Positions 35,918 through 46,265 of a DNA stretch of 64,000 nucleotides are shown one piece after another. Numbering within the stretch: the first letter of the stretch is position 1; each line of letters opens with the position of its first letter. Made by a program: the position numbers and the translations under genes. This DNA is from Kiritimatiellota bacterium B12222. Lineage in GTDB: Bacteria; Verrucomicrobiota; Kiritimatiellia; SS1-B-03-39; UBA6053. The notes under the pieces are model-generated. The model saw only the letters and a program-made list of their open reading frames with translations. It had not been told where the DNA came from and did no database searches. The DNA is taken from positions 2,666,001 through 2,730,000 of the forward strand of contig CP120722.1 of assembly GCA_029719485.1 (NCBI GenBank), in the 5' to 3' direction.

Positions 35918-36805
35918 TTAAGCGTTCGCGAGTTGACGACTTGCCGACTCTAAGGTGTTAAACAGCAGCATGGTGATGGTCATGGGACCCACACCACCGG
36001 GTACGGGTGTGATGGCTGAAGCTTTTTCGAGCATGGGAGTAAATTCACAATCACCCACTAGACGATAGCCACTTTTTTTGCTGGTATCTTCAACCCGGTT
36101 GACACCCACGTCAACGATTACCGCACCTTCGCGAATCATATCTGCAGTGATCACTTCAGGACGACCCACAGCCGCAATAACAATGTCTGCTTCGCGCGTG
36201 AATTTTGCAATGTCGGGGGTGCCGGTATGACAAAGAGTAACCGTGGCATTGCCTAAGTCCGTTTTCAGACTGAGCAGGTTGGCTAAGGGACGTCCTACAA
36301 TATTACTACGTCCGACGACGACGACATGCTGACCCTTGCATTCAATTCCTGATCTTTTGAGTAGGTGAAGGATTCCATGAGGTGTGCAGGGAAGAAAGGT
36401 GTCTAGTCCCAGCATCATTTTACCTACACTGACAGGATGGAAGCCATCAACATCTTTTTCAGGAAGTATGGTGTTAAGGACTTCTTCTTCGATGGAAGAG
36501 TCGGGTAGGGGTAGTTGTACCAAAATCCCATGAATATCATCAGCAGCATTTAATTTTTCAACTTCTGCCAGAATTTCAGCTTTGGTGGCTGAGGCTGCCA
36601 TACGAATTTCACGGCTTAAAATGCCTGCTTCTTCACAGGCTTTTTCTTTTGCGGTGACGTAACTGCGGCTGGCAGGATCGTCTCCTACTAAAATAACCCC
36701 TAATCCGGGACGATACCCTTGAGAGACTAATTCGGCGGTTTTTGCTTTTATTTCGGCCCGCATTTCTGCGGCTACTGCTTTTCCATCTAAAATTTTTGCG
36801 GTCAT
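35918..36805 (-). CDS. folD: Bifunctional methylenetetrahydrofolate dehydrogenase/cyclohydrolase
   Basis: Interconverts 5,10-methylene-, methenyl- and 10-formyl-tetrahydrofolate in the cytoplasm; 295 residues. Family motifs visible are GDDPASRSYVTAKEKACEE (residues 42-60, with the catalytic Lys), GILVQLPLP, the NADP-binding VVVGRSNIVGRPLANLL and the C-terminal PVPGGVGPMTITML. It supplies one-carbon units for purine synthesis, and purF, guaA and guaB occur later in the window but not in the same operon. First gene of the folD-lptF-flavoprotein run. Confidence 0.97.
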   Translation of the reverse strand: MTAKILDGKAVAAEMRAEIKAKTAELVSQGYRPGLGVILVGDDPASRSYVTAKEKACEEAGILSREIRMAASATKAEILAEVEKLNAADDIHGILVQLPLPDSSIEEEVLNTILPEKDVDGFHPVSVGKMMLGLDTFLPCTPHGILHLLKRSGIECKGQHVVVVGRSNIVGRPLANLLSLKTDLGNATVTLCHTGTPDIAKFTREADIVIAAVGRPEVITADMIREGAVIVDVGVNRVEDTSKKSGYRLVGDCEFTPMLEKASAITPVPGGVGPMTITMLLFNTLESASRQLANA

Positions 36806-36874
36806 GTGAACCTTTTAGGGTTTCCAAGCGCACTCGTCAAGCTGGTGACGTGGGTTTGTTGTGAGGATAATAAA

Positions 36875-36906
36875 ACCCCCGAACTCTGCAAGCAAGGTTC
36901 GGGGGT
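36875..36906 (-). terminator. Intrinsic terminator of the conserved secreted protein gene
   Basis: ACCCCCGAAC (36875-36884) and GTTCGGGGGT (36897-36906) form a perfect 10-bp stem around a 12-base loop. Read on the minus strand it is followed by TTTATTAT. It begins 37 bases after the stop codon of the gene ending at 36943 and separates it from folD. Confidence 0.85.
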
Positions 36907-36942
36907 ATGTAGAATGACCTGAGGTCATGAAAACGCTAAATG

Positions 36943-37509
36943 TTATTCAACGGATTCTTGACCGGCAGAATAGGCTGCGGCTTCTCTTTCTTGTGAACGT
37001 CTGGCTGCCGCCCGACCCACCACAACACCACCAACAGCAGCCCATGCTTCGTTATCGATAAAGAGAGAGGCCTGTTGGAAGCTTGCGGGAATGGTTCCTT
37101 CTTCAACTTCAACTTTATACGATACGCCCGTGTCGTTTAGTTGCGGATCTGAAAGTACGACCACATAACTTTCAACCTCATTGCCCAAAATAGAGAGCAC
37201 GGCGTTGGGTGGGTTTTTAGCGAAACTGTCATCCCCAGAGGTCCATGTTCCTATAAAAGTCGAGAGAGCGGTGTGGCCTGAAACGCGGTAGGGTCTGTCA
37301 GAGAAGAAAATTACCGGTGCCGTTCCGTTAAAAGAGAGGCGCCCATCTTTAAAAGCACCTGATTCCGCATTCTGAACAAATAAGTAAGATTTCACTTTGG
37401 ATGGATCTTCCTGTGCTGGTGCCTCTGCAAATGAAAAGGCTGTGGCGGTTAATCCGAGGAGGAGGGAGAGGCAAAGGGTAGAGGTTCTGATCTTCATAAA
37501 AATTTTCAT
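36943..37509 (-). CDS. Conserved exported protein of unknown function
   Basis: 188 residues with a signal peptide (about 1-28). The core, YLFVQNAESGAFKDGRLSFNG followed by VIFFSDRPYRVSGH and GDDSFAKNPPNAVLSIL, matches a family of uncharacterised exported proteins that I remember from several proteobacteria; no domain name comes to mind. It is beta-rich up to about residue 150 and ends with a small Gly/Ala/Arg-rich tail. It is monocistronic, with its own terminator. No function can be assigned. Confidence 0.7.
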   Translation of the reverse strand: MKIFMKIRTSTLCLSLLLGLTATAFSFAEAPAQEDPSKVKSYLFVQNAESGAFKDGRLSFNGTAPVIFFSDRPYRVSGHTALSTFIGTWTSGDDSFAKNPPNAVLSILGNEVESYVVVLSDPQLNDTGVSYKVEVEEGTIPASFQQASLFIDNEAWAAVGGVVVGRAAARRSQEREAAAYSAGQESVE

Positions 37510-37912
37510 CGGGGGGTATGGATATGTTGTTAAAATACAGTAGCAGATTTATGCTCGTTTTCCTGTGCGTCAAAACAAATAGTACTCCAGCAAAATTCTC
37601 AGGTTTGTTCTTTTCTCTTTGGGGCATTTACCTGAAGTTTTTTGCTTCAAGTTAAGATGGTGGCTTTGAAAATGGGGGGGGCAGCTTTTTCAGATTCTTC
37701 CATGAAGGGTCTTCTTTTAGACTAAATGGGTGATGCGTTTCGTTTCACCTTTTGGTGACCTCTTGATGAGGTCTATTCTCTAAACTATAAAGTTAAAGTT
37801 TGCTTTTTATAGGTAGTCTTTATTATATATACATTTATTGTTAATCATTGATGCAGATGTTGCGTTCCTGGTAGGAACAACGCCCGCGTCAGAGAAAAGG
37901 AACCACATTCTT
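37510..37912. other. Divergent intergenic region with small hairpins
   Basis: Between the conserved exported protein (minus) and a pseudopilin (plus). It holds CACCTTTTGGTG and GACCTCTTGATGAGGTC, two adjacent short inverted repeats near 37745-37773, and an AT-rich promoter-like stretch with TTGCTT (37800) and TTATAT (37823) 17 bases apart. The in-frame ATG at 37838 is probably too early for the pseudopilin. No RNA gene recognised. Confidence 0.45.
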
Positions 37913-38692
37913 ATGAAAAAGCTTAGTCATGAGCCTTGTTACCTAAATGTTGCGACCCGATCTGATGTGAAAAGCGTGTGGTGTCGTGGGTTTACGTTAA
38001 TTGAAATGCTGGTAGTGATTGCCATTTTAGCGTTGCTAATGTCATTGATTTTACCCGTGGTAAAGAAATCCCTTGCGAAGGGAAGAGCGGTGGCCTGCAT
38101 GAGCAACCTTCACCAGAATGGTGTGGCTTTCATGACGTATATTGCTGACAACAGGGCGTTTCCCCCACTCGAAAAAGATGGGCTTGATTGGGGGGAGTTG
38201 ATCTACAATACCGCGGATGGCGATCCTGTTTCAAGCGCGCTTTTCTGTCCGGAAGATGCTCAAAAGCAACGGAGCACAAGGGGAGCCCGCCAAATTAGTT
38301 ACGCATACAACTGGATCGGCCTCAGCGGGCAAGGACGAAGCAAGGTTAACAACTCCTTAGTTCCGGCAACCCCAGTAGATCTGACCATGTTGGATGATCC
38401 TGCTGAAACCGTTGTTTTGATGGACGCGGGGATTAACAATGGCATCCACGTGACGCCTTCCGATACCCGTGGCAAAGCGCCAGTAGGATATTTCTATTGT
38501 CGTCCATGGTTCGATAAGTGGAATGGATACCCTTATCCTCGCCATAACGGCGTGTGCAATATTCTTTGGGCCGATGGTCGTGTACAGGCGTTTGTTGCAC
38601 CCGATGGCACTGCTGAATCAATGTATTCGGATGAAGCTTTAGGGCATTTATGGAATAATAAAGTGAATCACTGGACGCCTTCACAGCCCTAG
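37913..38692 (+). CDS. Type II secretion/type IV pilin-like protein with H-X9-DG motif
   Basis: 259 residues from the ATG at 37913, which gives a leader of normal length for a prepilin. The cleavage signature RGFTLIEMLVVIAILALLMSLILPVV is near residues 25-50. The globular part includes ACMSNLHQNGVAFMTYIADN and CPEDAQKQ. It ends in HNGVCNILWADGRVQAF, the H-X9-DG motif. It belongs to the same family as the protein at 7506-8177, but the two are diverged outside these motifs. No secretion machinery is adjacent. Function unknown. Confidence 0.85.
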   Translation: MKKLSHEPCYLNVATRSDVKSVWCRGFTLIEMLVVIAILALLMSLILPVVKKSLAKGRAVACMSNLHQNGVAFMTYIADNRAFPPLEKDGLDWGELIYNTADGDPVSSALFCPEDAQKQRSTRGARQISYAYNWIGLSGQGRSKVNNSLVPATPVDLTMLDDPAETVVLMDAGINNGIHVTPSDTRGKAPVGYFYCRPWFDKWNGYPYPRHNGVCNILWADGRVQAFVAPDGTAESMYSDEALGHLWNNKVNHWTPSQP

Positions 38693-38795
38693 CTGTAAAA
38701 CCGTTGCTTGATAGAGAGTGGGGGTAAATATTGGGGCTGGTCATAATTGAGTCACATTTGCATGGCATGATGGATGAAATCTTTGGAGGAAGTCT

Positions 38796-41700
38796 ATGTC
38801 ATCATCTGTGCGTCGTGTGTGTATTGTTAGTTTGTTTTTTGTGCTGAATGCCTTTGGTCTTTGGCAAGGCTTGAGAATTTGGGAGGCTCATCTACAGGGA
38901 ATTCAACGCAGAGATCCCGTATTGGTGGAGACGTTCCCTAAAGGAAAGACGTTGTTGGGTCGTGAAAAAGTGACCTGGTTATGGGACCAAGATGTTGTGA
39001 CTCCTGAAATGGTGGGCAAGGTGTTGTCTGATCCACCTGTAGGATTAAATCCTCCCATGTTGGGAGAATTTGAATGGACCTCCGAACGACACTTATCGTT
39101 TTCACCATTGGAGGATTGGCCAGTAGCACGTGAAATGGTGATGGAAGTGCAAACCTTAACCACCAATGCACACCATCAGGTATTTTCCTTAAATGAGGTC
39201 ACGACTTTAGAAGGTCCGGCTCTAGATGTGGTGGCTGCCAATGCTTATCATGAGGAGGGGTCGGGTGATCTTGAAGTACGTGTACAGTTGAATACCGCTG
39301 TGGATATTGATGTTTTGCGGACGTATTTGCAGATTTTAACACCTAATGAAAATGAAAGAACTTTCAGTATTGAACCAACCCCTTATGCCGATGAGTTTTT
39401 AGTCACTACTTCATGGTTGAGAGAAGAAGCGTTAACGGTCGTCTTTCGGGAAGGCCTGTATTCCGTTCACGGTCCTCAAGGAGGCTTGAAGCAGGATCGA
39501 AGTTATACTTTTAAAAATATTCGTACATTTACCCTGAATGGTGTGGAGGTGAAACAACCCACTTTTGGATCAGGTGAGATACAACTTCACTTTTCAGATA
39601 TTCCCTCTTTGCAAAGTGTGCGAGATAGTTTGCAGATCGAACCAAACGTTCAATTTAGTGTAGGTAAATCCCAATGGTGGCGTCGTCAAAGTTGTTCTAT
39701 TCGTGGGGATTTTGTTCCCGGGACCACCTATCGCATTACCTTATTGGAAGGAATGGAATCTATACAGGGGCGGCGCTTGAAACATGAAGTCAGTCGTGAA
39801 CTGATGATGCCGTTGCGGTCTCCGGGATTGAAGTTTGCTCATGAGGGGTGGATTTTGAATGCGAAGGGCGCTTCGAAAATCGAGGTGCTCACTGAAAATG
39901 AAGGTGCATTGGATGTTTCGCTTTATCGGGTGCATGCCTCAAATTTGGTTGATTATGCATTACGAGCTAGTGGATCGGATAATGGGTATTCGGCATCGAA
40001 ACCCGAACATAAATTAGGACGGGTGGTGTATGCAAAACGTCTGGAGGAGATTGAAAGTGGTTCGGTTTTTGTGGATCTTTCTGAAAGTCTGGCGCAATCG
40101 GGTCAAGGCGTGTATCGATTGCAAATTCGAGGTCGTAATTCCAAGCAGTCGATCGATCGGATTGTGGCATTGAGTGATACAGGGTTGCTGGCCCGTCAAA
40201 CGGGAGATCAATTGTGGGTTTGGGCGCTATCACTAGATACGGCAAGTGGGGTTCCGGAGATGGAGGTGAGTTTATGGAGTGAGACGCGTCAGTTTTTGGC
40301 AAAGGGTAAAACGGATGCTGATGGAGTGTTAACGCTCGAGTGGTTGGATGAAGAAGAGAAAGGGGCCCCAAGAGTTTTGATGGGGCAAAAGGGGGATTCG
40401 TTTGCATTATTGAGTTTGGTGTCGAGTCAGGCTTTCCCCGGGAAAAATGGGACTCGTCCATATTTACTCAGTGGCAATGAAGCTTTTGTGTACACTGCGC
40501 GTGGGATGTATCGTCCCGGAGAAATCGTCAACGCCCGAGCCATTGTTCGCGGTCCAGGTTTTTCGTTGCCCGGTGAGTTTCCTGTACAGTGGAAATTAAT
40601 CAACAGCGCGGGTTTAATTGTGTGGGAGTCGCAACAAAACTTGTCTGATCTCGGGACGGTCAGCTCCGAAATTCAGTTGCAACCCGAATGGCCCAACGGT
40701 CGTTATGAACTTTGCATCTCTTTACCCGGTGAGGATGCCGCGCGATGGGGAAAGACGGCTTTCTATTTGGAATCATTTGTGCCACCCCAAGTGGTGGTCA
40801 GTGCTGAAACTCCCCATGGCGAGCGTTCTGTTCCTGAAGATTTTGTGGTGAATATTCATGCACGCATGTTGTACGGCGGGGCTGCAGCCCAGCATCAAGG
40901 CAAAGCAGTGTTAACCCTTCAATCTGAACTGTTCCGAAGTTCGGAATATCCTGAACATGTTTTTTCCGACTCTCGGAAGCCTGCTTTTGCAGAGTGGACC
41001 CGTCCGCTTCGGGAGTTTAAGACAAATGAAGAGGGACACGTTTCTCTGCACGTGAAGGTGCCGCAAGATAAGAGAGGTCCTTCAACGCTGCGGGCGGTGG
41101 TGGGCGTCTCTGTTACTGAATTTTCAGGTAGAGAAGCCAGTACGTTCCTCTCTCGGCGGGTGGACAGGATCCCATATTATGTAGGCATGACTCTTGTAGC
41201 TGAAAAGGAAGACTTGTTATCTGTCAATGTGGTGTCTGTTGATGCTGAGGGTAAGAAATTCGACGGTGATACGGAGTTGGAAATGGCTTGGTATCGGGTA
41301 AATCGTCAGTCAGGATATCGACGGGATGCAAAAGGTCGCTACACATGGTTTTCCGAAGACGTCGATGTGTTGGAAGGTACGCGGAAGGTGAGTTTATTCT
41401 CGGGAGAGGGGGCTTTTCAACTGCCGGTAGTGGCTGCAGGATCCTATCGGGTGGCCTTTCGTGATCTTCAGACGGGGTTCAGTTGTTCTGATACGGTAAG
41501 TGTCGGGGAATATTCCCAACGTCCAGAACGTGCTGATCGCGTGGTTTTAGAGTTGGATAAAGCACGATATGATTTGGGCGAAGAGGCGACGGTTCGAGTG
41601 ACGGCTCCTTTTGCAGGGAATCTGTTATTAAGTTTAGAAGGGGCTGAAGGGCTTTGGGTACGATCGGTCGAAATGCAGGACAAATCGCAGTTGTTGACTT

Positions 41701-44120
41701 TTAAAGTACCGGATGTGCCTGCATCAAATCTTTGGTTGCGGGCGACAGTGGTTCGCTCGCAACCTGTGAAGGGCGTTTTACCTGTTGTGCGCTCTGATGG
41801 GGTGGTCGCGATGCATCTCAATCAAGACACTTTTTTACATCCATTGTCGATTGAGGTTGAGGATCAATTGCGCCCCTCTGAAACGGTGTCACTTGCATTG
41901 CAGGGTGAACCCGGAGCCGAAGTAGTGGTGGTCGGGGTGGATGAAGGTATTTTGTTGTTAGACGATTTCCAAACCCCCGATCCCTTCCAATGGTTTATGG
42001 CCTTGAGGCGTGCGATATCATTGCAGTGGGATAGCTTCGATGATTTGATGCCTGAACTCGGGGCTCAGTTTTTTGCGGGGAATTCAAAAATGGGTGGAGG
42101 TATGGGGTCGGCTCTTCGCAAACGGCTCAATCCCGTGGATGCAAAGCGCTTTAAGCCTTTGTCTTGGTGGTCGGGGAATAAACGATTTTCAGAAGAAGGC
42201 CGACTTACGGTTCACATGGACATGCCAGAGTTTAGTGGTCAAGTGCGGTGGATGGCGGTACAAGTTTCTCCTCAAGGCATGGGAAGTGCCGAAGCGAAGT
42301 CGCGGGTAGGACGTGAGGTCATCGTACAACAAAGTTTACCCTTGTTTTTATCACCGGGAGACGAGACGCAATGGCTTTTCCGATTACATAATCGATCCGA
42401 TGACTCTAAATCCATCACCTTGTTGCCTACAGTGAAAGGGCCGTTATCCGTTCATTCGGAGGGTCGAGTGTTAAAGTTGGAGCCGGGAGAGGTGGTGCAA
42501 TTGTCATGGACGGTTAAAGCTTTGGCCGAAGTCGGGAAAGCGGAGGCGACGATGGGGATTCGGGTGGATAATGAATTTTGGCAGGATTCAATCGAGTTGG
42601 CGGTACGTCCGTCGGAAAGTTTTGAAGTACACAGTAAGCGTCAGCTTTTGGCACCTGGTGAGCAGATGAGGGTAATGCCACAAATGGATATGTACAAAGG
42701 CACCTCTCTTCGTTCTCTGCAGGTCTCGGCGATGCCTACGTTACAATTGGAGGGGGCACGGATGTATTTATTGCGTTATCCGTATGGATGTGTGGAGCAA
42801 ACGGTGAGTGCCGCTTCGGTGGCGTTGTATATGCCCGAATGGTCGTCAGATGCGACAGATTCTGCTGAAGAAATTGTGAATGCAGGACTGATTGAACTCT
42901 GGAAAAAGCAACGACGGGACGGTGGGTTCGGCTATTGGACACATCGGGACACTTTGTCTGTTCCGGGTAGTTTTGCAGCGCTCAATTTTATGATTGAGGC
43001 TCAGGATCAAGGTTATCAAGTGGATGAGCGGTCTTTACGCCGTGCGATCGAATGGGCCAGAGGCTATTTACTTTCGGCCGCCTGGGAAAATCAAGAGGGG
43101 GGCTCTAATCTCTCCATTGCGCAAGCTTGTAACGTATTGGCAAAAGCAGGTGAGTTAGATGCGGGATGGTTGCAACGACTGCGCGAGCGAAAAGAGAGCT
43201 TGGGAAGTTATGGAAAAGTGATGGCGGCGCAAGCGATGTGGGCAAGTGGGAGAGGGACCACAGCCTTGGAAATGCTTGACGGAGTTTCGCAGGTGAGTTT
43301 TGGCGTGGGTTGGCGTAGTGAAACCACGGGGAATGCTGAATTGTTATGGTTATTGTTACAGGTGAACCCCCAGGATGCGCGGATTTATCCATTGGTTGAA
43401 CTACTCTTGTCAAAACGAAATGCACAAGGTCGCTGGGCGCATACTTATGAAAATGCATCGGTGATTAAAGCGTTTACGGCTTATGAGAAGGCGTGGCCCG
43501 TAGAAGAGGGGGATTTCAATGTTTTGTGGCAGACCAAGGAGGGGACTATATTACACCTGAATAATAAAGAGAAGGTTTCTTTAGCTCCTGTTACAGAGGG
43601 CCTTATACGAAATACGGGTGCAAAAGTCGTTTATGTTGAAATCCGAAATGAAGGGATGCCTTTGCAACCCGCAGCGGTTCAAAATACCTTTAAAGTCGAT
43701 CGTCAGTTGTTACGATTGAACGGCGAGGTGGTGAAGAAAGGTGAGGTATTGACTTCAGGTGAGATGTTGATGTTGCGATTAAAAGTGTCAGACTTGCCGC
43801 ATCGGGTGAAAAATTTGGTGATAGATCAACCCTTACCTGCGGGGATAGAGGCTTTGGCTTCTTCGCAACAAGTCAAGGCATGGACACATATGCAAAAAGG
43901 TGTAAGGGAAAAGGTGTCGACGGCTCGTCATTTGGAAGTCCGTGATGACCGTTTACTTCTTTTTCCACATGAAATTTCTTCTGCAAGTCGGGTGTATTAT
44001 ATCCGGGTGCGGGCGGTAAGTCCTGGTCGTTACACTTTTCCGGCTTTATGGGGGCAGGATATGTATGATGATGGCGTGGTTTATCGTGGCGAGCCTTCAC
44101 TCTTGGAGGTCAAACGGTGA
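38796..44120 (+). CDS. Bacterial alpha-2-macroglobulin (thioester-containing)
   Basis: 1774 residues, similar in size to E. coli YfhM. An N-terminal hydrophobic segment (residues 9-28) acts as signal or anchor; there is no lipobox. Macroglobulin-like beta domains run to about 1150, with a GMYRPGEIVNARAIVRGPG segment near 570. The thioester motif is intact: YPYGCVEQTVS, with Cys1332, followed by the alpha-toroid complement-like domain (KKQRRDGGFGYW). The family traps proteases in the periplasm by a covalent bond. It overlaps the PBP1C gene by four bases; this pairing is the classic arrangement, thought to couple protease defence to cell wall repair. Confidence 0.94.
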   Translation: MSSSVRRVCIVSLFFVLNAFGLWQGLRIWEAHLQGIQRRDPVLVETFPKGKTLLGREKVTWLWDQDVVTPEMVGKVLSDPPVGLNPPMLGEFEWTSERHLSFSPLEDWPVAREMVMEVQTLTTNAHHQVFSLNEVTTLEGPALDVVAANAYHEEGSGDLEVRVQLNTAVDIDVLRTYLQILTPNENERTFSIEPTPYADEFLVTTSWLREEALTVVFREGLYSVHGPQGGLKQDRSYTFKNIRTFTLNGVEVKQPTFGSGEIQLHFSDIPSLQSVRDSLQIEPNVQFSVGKSQWWRRQSCSIRGDFVPGTTYRITLLEGMESIQGRRLKHEVSRELMMPLRSPGLKFAHEGWILNAKGASKIEVLTENEGALDVSLYRVHASNLVDYALRASGSDNGYSASKPEHKLGRVVYAKRLEEIESGSVFVDLSESLAQSGQGVYRLQIRGRNSKQSIDRIVALSDTGLLARQTGDQLWVWALSLDTASGVPEMEVSLWSETRQFLAKGKTDADGVLTLEWLDEEEKGAPRVLMGQKGDSFALLSLVSSQAFPGKNGTRPYLLSGNEAFVYTARGMYRPGEIVNARAIVRGPGFSLPGEFPVQWKLINSAGLIVWESQQNLSDLGTVSSEIQLQPEWPNGRYELCISLPGEDAARWGKTAFYLESFVPPQVVVSAETPHGERSVPEDFVVNIHARMLYGGAAAQHQGKAVLTLQSELFRSSEYPEHVFSDSRKPAFAEWTRPLREFKTNEEGHVSLHVKVPQDKRGPSTLRAVVGVSVTEFSGREASTFLSRRVDRIPYYVGMTLVAEKEDLLSVNVVSVDAEGKKFDGDTELEMAWYRVNRQSGYRRDAKGRYTWFSEDVDVLEGTRKVSLFSGEGAFQLPVVAAGSYRVAFRDLQTGFSCSDTVSVGEYSQRPERADRVVLELDKARYDLGEEATVRVTAPFAGNLLLSLEGAEGLWVRSVEMQDKSQLLTFKVPDVPASNLWLRATVVRSQPVKGVLPVVRSDGVVAMHLNQDTFLHPLSIEVEDQLRPSETVSLALQGEPGAEVVVVGVDEGILLLDDFQTPDPFQWFMALRRAISLQWDSFDDLMPELGAQFFAGNSKMGGGMGSALRKRLNPVDAKRFKPLSWWSGNKRFSEEGRLTVHMDMPEFSGQVRWMAVQVSPQGMGSAEAKSRVGREVIVQQSLPLFLSPGDETQWLFRLHNRSDDSKSITLLPTVKGPLSVHSEGRVLKLEPGEVVQLSWTVKALAEVGKAEATMGIRVDNEFWQDSIELAVRPSESFEVHSKRQLLAPGEQMRVMPQMDMYKGTSLRSLQVSAMPTLQLEGARMYLLRYPYGCVEQTVSAASVALYMPEWSSDATDSAEEIVNAGLIELWKKQRRDGGFGYWTHRDTLSVPGSFAALNFMIEAQDQGYQVDERSLRRAIEWARGYLLSAAWENQEGGSNLSIAQACNVLAKAGELDAGWLQRLRERKESLGSYGKVMAAQAMWASGRGTTALEMLDGVSQVSFGVGWRSETTGNAELLWLLLQVNPQDARIYPLVELLLSKRNAQGRWAHTYENASVIKAFTAYEKAWPVEEGDFNVLWQTKEGTILHLNNKEKVSLAPVTEGLIRNTGAKVVYVEIRNEGMPLQPAAVQNTFKVDRQLLRLNGEVVKKGEVLTSGEMLMLRLKVSDLPHRVKNLVIDQPLPAGIEALASSQQVKAWTHMQKGVREKVSTARHLEVRDDRLLLFPHEISSASRVYYIRVRAVSPGRYTFPALWGQDMYDDGVVYRGEPSLLEVKR

Positions 44121-46165
44121 ACGTGCGTAAAGGTGTCCTTTGGGGACTGAGAGGGCTGGGACTGTGGTTTGCCTTGGTCTTCTTTGTTCCTTTTCCACAT
44201 GAAAAACTAAAAGAGCATCCGCAAAATATTCGATATTTAGATCAGGAGGGTGGATTGCTGCGACGTAGTTTAGGTGAGGGAGGAATGGACAGTGATTGGA
44301 TCTCTTTAGAAGCTTGTGGTTCTTGGGTCGGTCCGGCTTTGATTGCGGTAGAAGATCAGCGATTTTATCAACATGCGGGTGTGGATCCTCTTGCGGTAGT
44401 CAGAGCGATGGGTCAAAATGTGTTGCACATGGATGTGGTTTCGGGTGCGTCGACCCTTTCAACCCAAGTGATTCGAATGATAGAGCCACGTCCCCGAAAT
44501 TTACGCACAAAATTCATTGAAGCATTTCGGGCCACGCAGTTGGAATTGTTTTACGACAAAGCATTCATTTTGGAGCAATATTTAAATCGGGCGCCTTTTG
44601 GTGGAAATCGACAAGGAATTGCGAGTGCTTCACGTCGATATTATGGCAAAGAACCTGAATATTTATCTGCTGGAGAAGCGGCGTTATTAATGGGCTTACC
44701 TCAAAGCCCAAGCCGTTTTCGTCCTGACCGTGCGCCAAATAAAGCTGAAAGACGTAGAGAAACCGTGCTGAGGCGCATGCAGGAGGAGGGCATGTTGACG
44801 GAAATGCCGATACTTTCCGAAGGTAGATTATGGGTAGAACCTCCCTTACGGGCTTTTCATTTCACGGAATGGATCCGTCGGCGTTATGCGGTTAAAGGAG
44901 GGGGATTCCACAGCACCTTAGACCCTGGAGTCCAGCAACAATGTGAAGCCATCCTGGAAAGGAAAAGATCAGAGACCCTCTATGCAGAAACCGATGGGGT
45001 AGGGATTGTGGTCATGGATGCACAGACGGGATGGATACGTGCGTGGGTAGGGGGATGGGATCCTGAACATCCTTTACATGGAAATGTGGATACGGTGACA
45101 CGTCGTCGTGCTCCGGGATCTACCTTAAAACCTTTTGCGTTTGCGATGGCGATGGAACAGGGATGGTTAAACCCGGAAAGCCGTTTAGAAGACTTGCCCC
45201 AGCAATATCGTGATTATCGTCCGCAAAATATGGATGAGCGTTGGAGTCATGATGTTTCAGCGCAGGATGCGTTGGTGAGAAGTTTAAATATGCCGGCATT
45301 ACATATTGTGGGTCAATTGGGGGTGGATGACTTTTTAAGTGACCTGCGTTCTGCAGGAATGGAACTCAAAGATGTACGTAGTGAAGATGTAGGCTTAGGG
45401 GTAGTGTTGGGAGGAGGTGTTACGGTAAGCTTGTTAGAGATGGTTGAAGCCTACAGTGTATTTGCCCGTGGCGGTGAGGGGCTTGTCGCGCAAGGGAAGG
45501 ATCAGGGGCTGGAAACCAGAGAGCGGGTGTATTCTGAGGGGGTGGCCTATTGGATCAGTCGCATGTTAAGTGGACCTGAACGCAATGATGCGCTGTATGG
45601 CCACATGGGTGAGGTATCGCGTCCTGCATTGGCTTTCAAAACGGGAACGTCGCATGGTGCGAGAGATGCCTGGGCGATAGGGTGGAATGCTCAATGGGTG
45701 GTGGGGGTTTGGGTAGGTCGCATGGATGGGGTTGGTGTGGATGGACTGAGTGGTTCGCGACATGCAGTGCCCCTTTTAGGAGAAGTGGTGATGGGATTGA
45801 TGAATGATAAACAGGAACCATGGCCACAAGCTCCTGAATCGATTCAACAGTGGAACGGTCAAGAAGTGGTGATGGGGGTTACAGAGCTAAATCATGCGCA
45901 ACCCAAAGTAGTTCAGCCCCGGATATGTTCACCTTCACCCGAAAGTGAGCTATTTTTACTGGATGACGAAACGATTCATGTGCGATTGGAAGCCATGGGA
46001 GAGGGGGAAACTGTGGTACATTGGTTTGTAAATGAGCGTTGGATTGGAGAACGAAAGATCCATCAACCACTGGTTTATTCATTTTCACAAGGGGATTATG
46101 AGATTCGGGCCGTGTTCGCTGATGGATCTGCGGAGAGCCGACACTTAAAAGTGAGGAAAATGTAA
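44117..46165 (+). CDS. pbpC: Penicillin-binding protein 1C
   Basis: Bifunctional peptidoglycan synthase, 682 residues, GTG start overlapping the macroglobulin stop codon. One N-terminal helix, then the glycosyltransferase 51 domain with EDQRFYQHAGVDPLA and GASTLSTQVIRM. The transpeptidase domain has the SxxK motif with Ser335 (PGSTLKPFAF), SLN (SLNMPAL) and KTG (FKTGTSHGARDAW). The last 90 residues are the PBP1C-specific C-terminal domain (SPSPESELFLLDDETIHVRL). It polymerises glycan strands; the transpeptidase activity of this class is uncertain in E. coli. Confidence 0.94.
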   Translation: MNVRKGVLWGLRGLGLWFALVFFVPFPHEKLKEHPQNIRYLDQEGGLLRRSLGEGGMDSDWISLEACGSWVGPALIAVEDQRFYQHAGVDPLAVVRAMGQNVLHMDVVSGASTLSTQVIRMIEPRPRNLRTKFIEAFRATQLELFYDKAFILEQYLNRAPFGGNRQGIASASRRYYGKEPEYLSAGEAALLMGLPQSPSRFRPDRAPNKAERRRETVLRRMQEEGMLTEMPILSEGRLWVEPPLRAFHFTEWIRRRYAVKGGGFHSTLDPGVQQQCEAILERKRSETLYAETDGVGIVVMDAQTGWIRAWVGGWDPEHPLHGNVDTVTRRRAPGSTLKPFAFAMAMEQGWLNPESRLEDLPQQYRDYRPQNMDERWSHDVSAQDALVRSLNMPALHIVGQLGVDDFLSDLRSAGMELKDVRSEDVGLGVVLGGGVTVSLLEMVEAYSVFARGGEGLVAQGKDQGLETRERVYSEGVAYWISRMLSGPERNDALYGHMGEVSRPALAFKTGTSHGARDAWAIGWNAQWVVGVWVGRMDGVGVDGLSGSRHAVPLLGEVVMGLMNDKQEPWPQAPESIQQWNGQEVVMGVTELNHAQPKVVQPRICSPSPESELFLLDDETIHVRLEAMGEGETVVHWFVNERWIGERKIHQPLVYSFSQGDYEIRAVFADGSAESRHLKVRKM

Positions 46166-46265
46166 GGAAGGGTATAGGCAATAAAAATACAGAATGTCTT
46201 TGTGACGAACTTCTGGACAGCAGGGATTCTTTGAGTAAAGTAAGTAACTTCATTTTGAGCAAATT

